Shown: piece after piece, positions 58,194 through 64,000 of the stretch
Layout of the letters: every line of letters begins with the position of its first letter
Position numbering within the stretch: the first letter of the stretch is position 1
Assembly: GCA_030142905.1 (NCBI GenBank)
Contig: JASJOG010000056.1
Span: forward strand, 1,577,501 to 1,641,500
Origin: Heliopora coerulea
Taxonomy: Eukaryota; Cnidaria; Anthozoa; Scleralcyonacea; Helioporidae
Length of the DNA: 64,000 nucleotides
Direction of reading: 5' to 3'
Program-made: the position numbers and the translations under genes
The notes under the pieces: model-generated
Databases searched by the model: none
What the model saw: only the letters and a program-made list of their open reading frames with translations
What the model was told of the DNA's origin: nothing

Positions 58194-58983
58194 TATGAAA
58201 GTCCCAGTTCAAAATCTATGTGCTTGTTTGGTTTTTATTGTTTCGTAAACGCGGATACCGTGATTGTCGATTACGTATTGTGGTATGTCTTGCGTCTTTG
58301 TTCTATTTTGGTATACTTTGTTTATTAACTCGATCCGTCGTTGGGAAAAATGTCACCTGTTTGAATTATTTTCTGCCCTTCCAAAGTCATGTCTGGCCAA
58401 GGGATTTGTACATAACTCCGCGAAACGACGGACACAGTTCAAGAAGCAAATACAAAGTTATAAAAGCCATATTTTGTTGACTAAAGATGATTATCGATTA
58501 ATCATATCACCCCAATTAGCGTTCAATGCAATATTACTTGAATACAGGATTAGGTGACACCTAGAATTTTGTTTTTCTTTAAAAATTTCATTGTGAAATT
58601 GGAAATCAGGAGATGATTTTTTATTTAAATCGGGAGGATTCAGTTTTTTTACACTCAAAGTATAAAAGGGAATTTCCCACCATTATGAAATGTTACTTTT
58701 GCTATAGTAACCACTTGACTTTCTTAAATCATAGTTTTCGAGTCTCAGACTGTTTTTCAGTGTATGACTCTCAGTTTTATTGTTCTTCGTAAATGTTACC
58801 CATACATGTAAATTTATATTGTTCCTTTTTGTGCGAAACTGCATCAAGCCACCTTAAAACAAACTTGGTCGCGCAAGAATTTGATTGAAAGAGGCCTGGT
58901 TACTAACTGTTATTCTGTGAAATTCGGCATCGCAGAGCGCACATGGAACAAATGAATTACATTCAGAACGTTGAATTTTGAAA
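58194..58983. other. Intergenic and 5' UTR of DHX33
   Basis: Short frames at 58220-58557 are not recognised. The stretch just before 58984 has no TATA box I can assign; an upstream ATG at 58951 opens a nine-codon frame ending TGA before the DHX33 start. Confidence 0.4.
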
Positions 58984-59720
58984 ATGGAACTTGTGAATGG
59001 ATTTCATCGTAACGGAAAGCCCTCGTTGCACAAACCTCCAAATAAAAGAGGGTCTAGGAAGAACGAAGCGTTCCTTCTGCCGATATTTAGTGCCCGTCAA
59101 GCTCTAATAAGGGAGGCGAAACGACACCAAAATCTTGTGATTGTCGGAGAAACTGGCTCGGGAAAGACGACGCAGATACCGCAATATTTGTACGAGAGCG
59201 GCTTTGTTAGGTTCGGGGTTATTGGTTGTACACAGCCACGACGCGTAGCAGCGGTAAGCATTGCCGAGAGAGTCGCTGATGAGATGGATGTAGTTTTGGG
59301 TGAGAAAGTTGGCTATTCAGTTCGATTTGAAGACGTAACTTCATCAAATACGCGAGTAAAATACATGACAGATGGTATGTTATTACGTGAAGCCATCAAT
59401 GATCCGTTGTTGAAGTCGTACGGTGTTATAATCCTGGACGAGGCGCACGAACGTACAATTCACACCGATGTGTTGTTCGGTGTTGTTAAAACTGCCCAAA
59501 GAACAAGAGCTGAGAGAGAAATGAAACCACTAAAGGTGATCGTAATGTCTGCTACTTTAGAAGCTGAACCTTTCTCGAACTATTTTGGTCATGCTAAAAT
59601 CCTTTACATTGAAGGACGTCAACATGCGGTGAAAACATTTTACACAGTAGATCAGCAAACGGACTACCTTCATGCAGCGCTCACTTCAGCTGTACAGTTG
59701 CACAATGAGCAACCACTTGG
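58984..59720 (+). CDS. DHX33: DHX33 exon 1
   Basis: Encodes the complete RecA1 domain with motifs I to III. ATG in context GAAAATGG. The exon ends in phase 2. Confidence 0.93.
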
Positions 59721-62273
59721 GTAAGTGTTTTGTAAATCACGATGCGAACGAGATTAATCTTAAGTTAAAAAAAAGAGAGAAAAAATGAAGAAAAAGCTTT
59801 ATGATTCAGGCTACGTTTATACTAGACCAAATAACTCCAGATTTGTAGACAATCCAAAAACTTTTTCTTTGAATTCAAATAGCTGTTTACTATGAAGTGG
59901 TGAATCCAACTTAAAAAGTATTTGGACTACTCATAAATTTGGATCAACATGAATCCAGAGAAGAGTCTGGATACTTTAAATTCAAAGAGTTAAGAATCAA
60001 AAACGTTTTCTTCGTGTTTGTGTATAAACAGACAGCCATTGAATCTCAAGGAGAAGATTATAGGAGATATGGTAAGAAATAAATGGTGGCAGAGATCTGG
60101 CAACATTGTGACCTGGAACCCAAAGGAAGGGGAACACTCCACTTGTGTGAACAGTATGCAAATTTTTGCATAACTCCTTTGCATTGGAGAATGCAAGCAG
60201 TTGCAAATCCAAAATTCTAGTGTGAGGTGGTTAATTGAAGAAGGTCAGTTTTATTTAGAGATCAGTTTTGTCAGTTTCCTTCATGTCAGAAAACTGAAAA
60301 TCTGAAATAAGTGGGAAACTGAAAAATAAATTGTTGGTTTGATTTATGTTTTGCATTCAACATGAGTACTGCTATATCAGATCACAGGCAGGACCATTTG
60401 GAAGTCAGGTTAACATCTTGGATATCAGGATTAAATCAGCTCATGGTAATGACAAGGGGGACCTCTGCTGGTCAAGATGGACATCTCCTATTGGCATGTC
60501 AATTTAAACTGAAATTCTTGGTCATTTGAAGGCAAAATATGTTGCAGAAAATCTTGAAGTTTTGATAGATGTTGCATCCTTTATTGACTCTGGGTACAAG
60601 GCAAATATCCTCACAATGTGTGAGTTGACTAATGATAAGGATAAGAAATAGGAACATCATGTGGTGGTGAAAGAAGAACTCCTTAAGCAAGCCATTTTCT
60701 TCCTGTCCCTGCAAAGTCTTGGAGTGTTAGCCAGTTTTTTGCATCGTACAGTAAAGTTAACATGTTGTTTCTTAGCTTTCTTTTGATTCACAAAAAATTA
60801 GTCAATGCAGAAGATCAGTTACATCAGTTGTATTATTTTTTTCTTGAAAACCACCTCACTGTACAAAATTCTTTTTTTATTGGAATCTGGAGACTTTGGC
60901 ATGAGTGTAAACATAGCCTAAACAGAAGCCTATTATGGAAAATCATTCATCAAGCCTTTGTTGAAAATAAGTGTATTCCTATCCAGGTGATTTTATGGTG
61001 GCTGCTAATGTTGAGCTGGTGTACCCATAAAGCACTCCTTCCTGAGAATAGCACATGTGCAGGTGGTCCATTTCCATTATCTACTATTTGTATGAACACA
61101 ATGGGAATTTATAGAAGAAAGCAAATTTCAAAGAACAAGGTCATCTTTCAACTTAAGATTTAAGTTAACAAAAGATGAAAACTTTGAAATGGTGATATTT
61201 TGATTTTATTGCAAAATCATCTTCTGACCAAAATCATCTTCATCACTTAGTCTGAAGATGATTTTGTAATGAAGTGGAAATATTACCATTTCACAGTTTT
61301 CATCTTTTGTTAACTTAAATCTTAAGTTGAAAGATTACCTTGTTTTTCGGAATTTGCTTTTTTGTCTATATTTTTTGAAGTTGTCAGCTGGTCAAGGTTA
61401 ATGGTAATTTTATTACCAACTTTTGGTACCAATTTGAAGCTGGAAATTAATGTGCTCCAGGAAATGTTCATTTAAGGTCACTTGTTACTACAGTTCAAAC
61501 AACCGAAAAACAATGATACACTTTTTAAGTTAATATTCCAACCTGCTAGGGTATAATTTTGTCTTTTTAAGTTGATTTGTATTTGCTAAAACTATTAATT
61601 ATAACCAAAACAACCCAATACACACTAGTTATGGTATTCTGGATTCCTGAAGGAGAAGTAGAAGACACAGGGCTATCACAGTGGATATATCATGCAGCCA
61701 TTTCTGAGAGATGTGGTTGGTAGACCAGGAGCAAAAGGCTAATTTGGAGTGTCCTGAAAAGGACACATCAATTGATCTATTGGTCACTGTCTTCCCCCAG
61801 GAGGTTGCTTTGTCATGTGAAAATTTTATGTTGAAAACCTGGACAAGAAAGTTATACATAAAAGGACTCATGGAATGTGGGTATCCTCTGGATGCCCCAG
61901 AAATAGTGAAGCATAGTTATTGCATTTTCTCTGTTTGTGATATAATTTGTATTGCTACTCTGCTCAAGCATAGTTATCACATTTTCCCTGTTTGTGATAA
62001 AATTTGTATTCCTACTCCACTCTGCAGGTTGAAAAGGGAAGATGCGAAGGATAGGGAGAGGTGGAGAAGACTGCTGTGTAGAGCCGCTGGCCAACCCCTG
62101 CGTAAGCAGGGAAAATGGCTGTAAAACAACTGTTGTTTTGTACTCTGCTCAAGATGATTAAGAATCTTTCTGCTTTTTTCTTAGGGGCCAAATTCTTATT
62201 TTTCTCACAGGACAAGAAGAGATTGAGTTATTAGCAAATCTTTTAAAGGACTGTGTTCGGAGCTCTTTATCAG
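58984..62273 (+). CDS. DHX33: DHX33, DEAH-box RNA helicase (first two exons, gene continues beyond window)
   Basis: DHX33 is a nucleolar DEAH/RHA-family RNA helicase linked to rRNA transcription and translation initiation, and in vertebrates to RNA sensing. From the ATG at 58984 the first exon (to 59720) gives 246 codons with helicase motifs in order: GETGSGKTT (residues 55-63), TQPRRVAA (83-90), TDGML, DEAH (152-155) and SAT (189-191), then EGRQHAVKTFYTVDQQTDYL, very close to human DHX33. The donor is CTTGG|GTAAGT. Exon 2 at 62185 continues with ILIFLTGQEEIELL. The usual full length is about 700 residues, so two thirds, including the rest of RecA2 and the OB-fold region, lie past the window. 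An in-frame TTG three bases upstream of AAA-ATG is not used as start. Confidence 0.9.
59808..60921. mobile_element. Inverted-repeat element in DHX33 intron 1
   Basis: CAGGCTACGTTTATACTAGA at left and the inverted GAGTGTAAACATAGCCTAAA at right mark a 1.1-kb element of the type with AGGCTAYGTTTAYACT ends. Frames inside it are not recognised. Confidence 0.6.
61118..61361. mobile_element. Foldback element F2, copy 2
   Basis: Arms of about 110 bp around TTTAAGTTAACAAAAGATGA and GATTTTATTGCAAAATCATC; related in structure and core sequence to the element at 48187. Confidence 0.88.
61911..62025 (+). repeat. Two-copy tandem duplication, about 58-bp unit
   Basis: AGCATAGTTATTGCATTTTC ... and AGCATAGTTATCACATTTTC ... 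follow each other directly and differ at a handful of bases. Confidence 0.88.
62185..62273 (+). CDS. DHX33: DHX33 exon 2
   Basis: Acceptor TTTTTTCTTAG, donor TCAG|GTTGGT, 89 nt. Phase 2 entry joins exon 1 as PLGGQILIFLTGQEEIELL, the start of the second helicase domain (motif IV region). Human DHX33 has ILVFLTGQEEIEAM here. Confidence 0.9.
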
Positions 62274-62854
62274 GTTGGTCAGCAAAACTATTGTGACATA
62301 AGATTGACAAATGAAATACCTCTTTGCTGTATTCCTTCAATGAAAATGTACCATCTCCACAAGTTTTATGTATGGAATAAAATGTAAAATTTTGACAAAA
62401 TTTGCGTTGACATCGTTCACCAACAAAATGAAAAAAGACTTGAATTTGGAATTAAGATATATGCAATAAATTTACCATCAAATCAGAAAATTAATTTAAA
62501 GAGTAGAAAAATTGTTTAGTGGGAGTAAAATAATAATAAATAGTTTATATAGTCCATATGTCCGGTGGCACTTTACATAATGGTAATTTTAAAAAAACAA
62601 TTATGCACACCGGTAATCTAATACTGAAATTAACTAGAGTAAAATATTGAAAATTAGGTTATAAAGGTGTAATGTGCGTCGATACATAAAGATATAAAAT
62701 GCATTGAAAGACCAAATGAAATTAATGCTTTATAATTAATGACATAAAGAGTCGTTCTCTGACCTGGAATTATTTTATTTTCGAGCTTTCGACTGTCTGG
62801 CTACAGTCTTCAACGGGAAGAATAAAGAGTAATAAGATGGTGTGTTCTATTCAT
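62274..62854. other. DHX33 intron 2, no feature seen
   Basis: AT-rich. TTCGAGCTTTCGACTGTCTG near 62782 is probably the outer part of the adjoining retroelement. Confidence 0.4.
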
Positions 62855-62936
62855 ACAAGTGATGAGCGGGAATGACGTAATGGGTAAAGCGGTGGAATTA
62901 CAATAAGAATGGCCCGGATACAAAGGTTATAGGGAA

Positions 62937-63686
62937 CTATTTCCGTAAAAGGATCGAGTATTGTCCTGGGAGTGCGCTGGAGTTATTGTCGGCTTGGTTG
63001 GTTGAGGCAGTGTGCCAGGATTCTAGTGTTTTCCGAATTCTATAGTGTCCTTTGTCGATAATAGAGGCGTTCTTAAAGTCTATGTTGTGGTCGTGTTTCC
63101 AGGCGTGGTTTGCTACGTTTGACCCTTGTGCGAAATTCTTTAAGTTTCTCTCGTGTTCTTTTCTTCGTGTTAAGAACGATCTCCCGATTTCCCCAATATA
63201 GCTCCAGTTGCAGTCAGCACAAGGTATTTTGTGAACATTCGTTTGCTCTTCAGCAGGTGGTCTGAATTTCGGGGGAGGGAATAGTTGTTGCAACGTTTTT
63301 AGAGGTTTGTTGGTAACTCGGATGTCATGTGTGCGTAATGTTCTGGTGATATTTTCTGGGAGTCCTTTAATGTAGGGGAGGACAGCTTAACTTGTTGTTT
63401 TTTCACGTGGTTCCACCATTTTGAAGAACATTCCAACTAATTCTTCAGGTTCTGGTGTCACCATGGTTGAGTTTTCAGACTTTTTAATGGCATCTTGAAT
63501 TAGTCTCTTCGGATATCCGTTGCTCGTTAGTGCGTTTGTTACATAATTTATTTCGTTAGTAACTCCTTCTTCAGTTGTCGGCATTGTGGTGGCTCGGTGG
63601 ATTAGGGTGTTTATGGTAGACTGTTTGTGGGTCTTGGGGTGGTGGGAATTGAAGTCCAGGTATCGATCGGTGTGGGTAGGTTTCCT
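62937..63686 (-). mobile_element. Penelope-like element remnant: RT C-terminus plus GIY-YIG endonuclease
   Basis: Reading on the minus strand, the order is YLDFNSHHPKTHKQ (end of the reverse transcriptase), LPYIKGLPENITRTLR, then VHKIPCADCNWSYIGEIGRS and LTRRKEHERNL with NHAWKHDHNIDF, which is the GIY-YIG endonuclease typical of Penelope-like retroelements. A stop codon (TAA at about 63387) interrupts the frame between the RT part and the endonuclease part, so the copy is dead. Most of the RT is missing. Confidence 0.85.
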
Positions 63687-63918
63687 TAGAAGAAAAGAAC
63701 ACGAGAGAAGCATAAAGAATTTCGCACGAGGGTCAAACGTAGCAAACCACGCCTGGAAACACGACCACAACATAGACTTTAAGAACGCCTCTATTATCGA
63801 CAAAGGACACTATAGAATTCGGAAAACACTAGAATCCTGGCACACTGCCTCAACCAACCAAGCCGACAATAACTCCAGCGCACTCCCAGGACAATACTCG
63901 ATCCTTTTACGGAAATAG
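63687..63918 (+). mobile_element. Inverted partial copy of the Penelope GIY-YIG end
   Basis: Plus-strand frame RRKEHERSIKNFARGSNVAN ... LPGQYSILLRK followed by a stop matches the C-terminus of the minus-strand copy almost residue for residue. Confidence 0.88.
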
Positions 63919-64000
63919 TTCCCTATAACCTTTGTATCCGAACCATTCTTATTGTAATTCCACCGCTTTACCCATTACGTCATTCCCGCTCATCACTTGT

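Larger units (their letters stand above)
62855..64000. repeat. Long inverted repeat formed by two Penelope-element ends
   Basis: 62855-63168 and 63687-64000 are near-identical reverse complements (about 314 bp visible each). The right arm is cut by the window end, so the full arm may be longer. Confidence 0.9.

Noticed and set aside
58220..58557. Overlapping plus-strand frames before DHX33
   Set aside because: No domain and no splice evidence; they start beside the end of a MITE.
60762..61163. 133-codon frame in DHX33 intron 1
   Set aside because: Runs across the end of an inverted-repeat element and into a foldback element; no domain.

Overview
The window is animal nuclear DNA, most likely from an anthozoan cnidarian and probably a stony coral. 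It is AT-rich, intron-rich and full of short palindromic DNA transposons, tRNA-derived SINEs, a Penelope-like retroelement and microsatellites. Two short internal blocks of TTAGGG-type repeats are present. The protein families (an SRCR expansion, a PAN-EGF-fibrinogen secreted protein, a relaxin-receptor-like GPCR) fit a coral. The organism call is inference.

Layout. 1-5.4 kb: mostly repeats, with a LINE fragment on the plus strand. 5.4-7.1 kb (minus): the first recognisable coding exons of TRMT2A (tRNA uracil-5-methyltransferase A). 7.9-8.5 kb (minus): a small coiled-coil protein. 8.9-9.3 kb: a telomere-like block and a perfect 68-bp palindrome. 9.9-13.8 kb (minus): exons of a secreted or skeletal-matrix-like protein with PAN/apple, EGF and fibrinogen-related domains. 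16.5-17.0 kb (minus): a small protein with a signal peptide. 19.6-56.8 kb (plus): one very large gene model. 59.0-62.3 kb and beyond (plus): the first two exons of DHX33, a DEAH RNA helicase. 62.9-64.0 kb: a Penelope-like element remnant with an inverted copy that runs off the window.

The central result is the 37-kb plus-strand model. A candidate signal-peptide exon is followed by 20 SRCR domains. Nineteen sit each in a single phase 1-1 exon and one is split by an intron with a 30-nt microexon. Then come one LRR N-terminal cap exon, three leucine-rich-repeat exons of exactly 72 nt in phase 2, and a single 1081-nt exon with a complete seven-helix domain closest in motifs to relaxin receptors (RXFP, LGR type C). 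Every junction is phase-compatible and the modelled CDS is 7734 nt (2577 aa plus stop), open throughout. No alternative start exon for the LRR-7TM part, and no terminal exon for the SRCR part, can be seen between them. I therefore propose a single chimeric receptor with the LDLa-type N-terminus of relaxin receptors replaced by a scavenger-receptor array. Within the array the exons repeat with higher-order periodicity: a two-exon unit six times, then a three-exon unit twice. The joining of the SRCR and LRR-7TM parts is inferred from splice phase and needs transcript evidence; each exon by itself is well supported.
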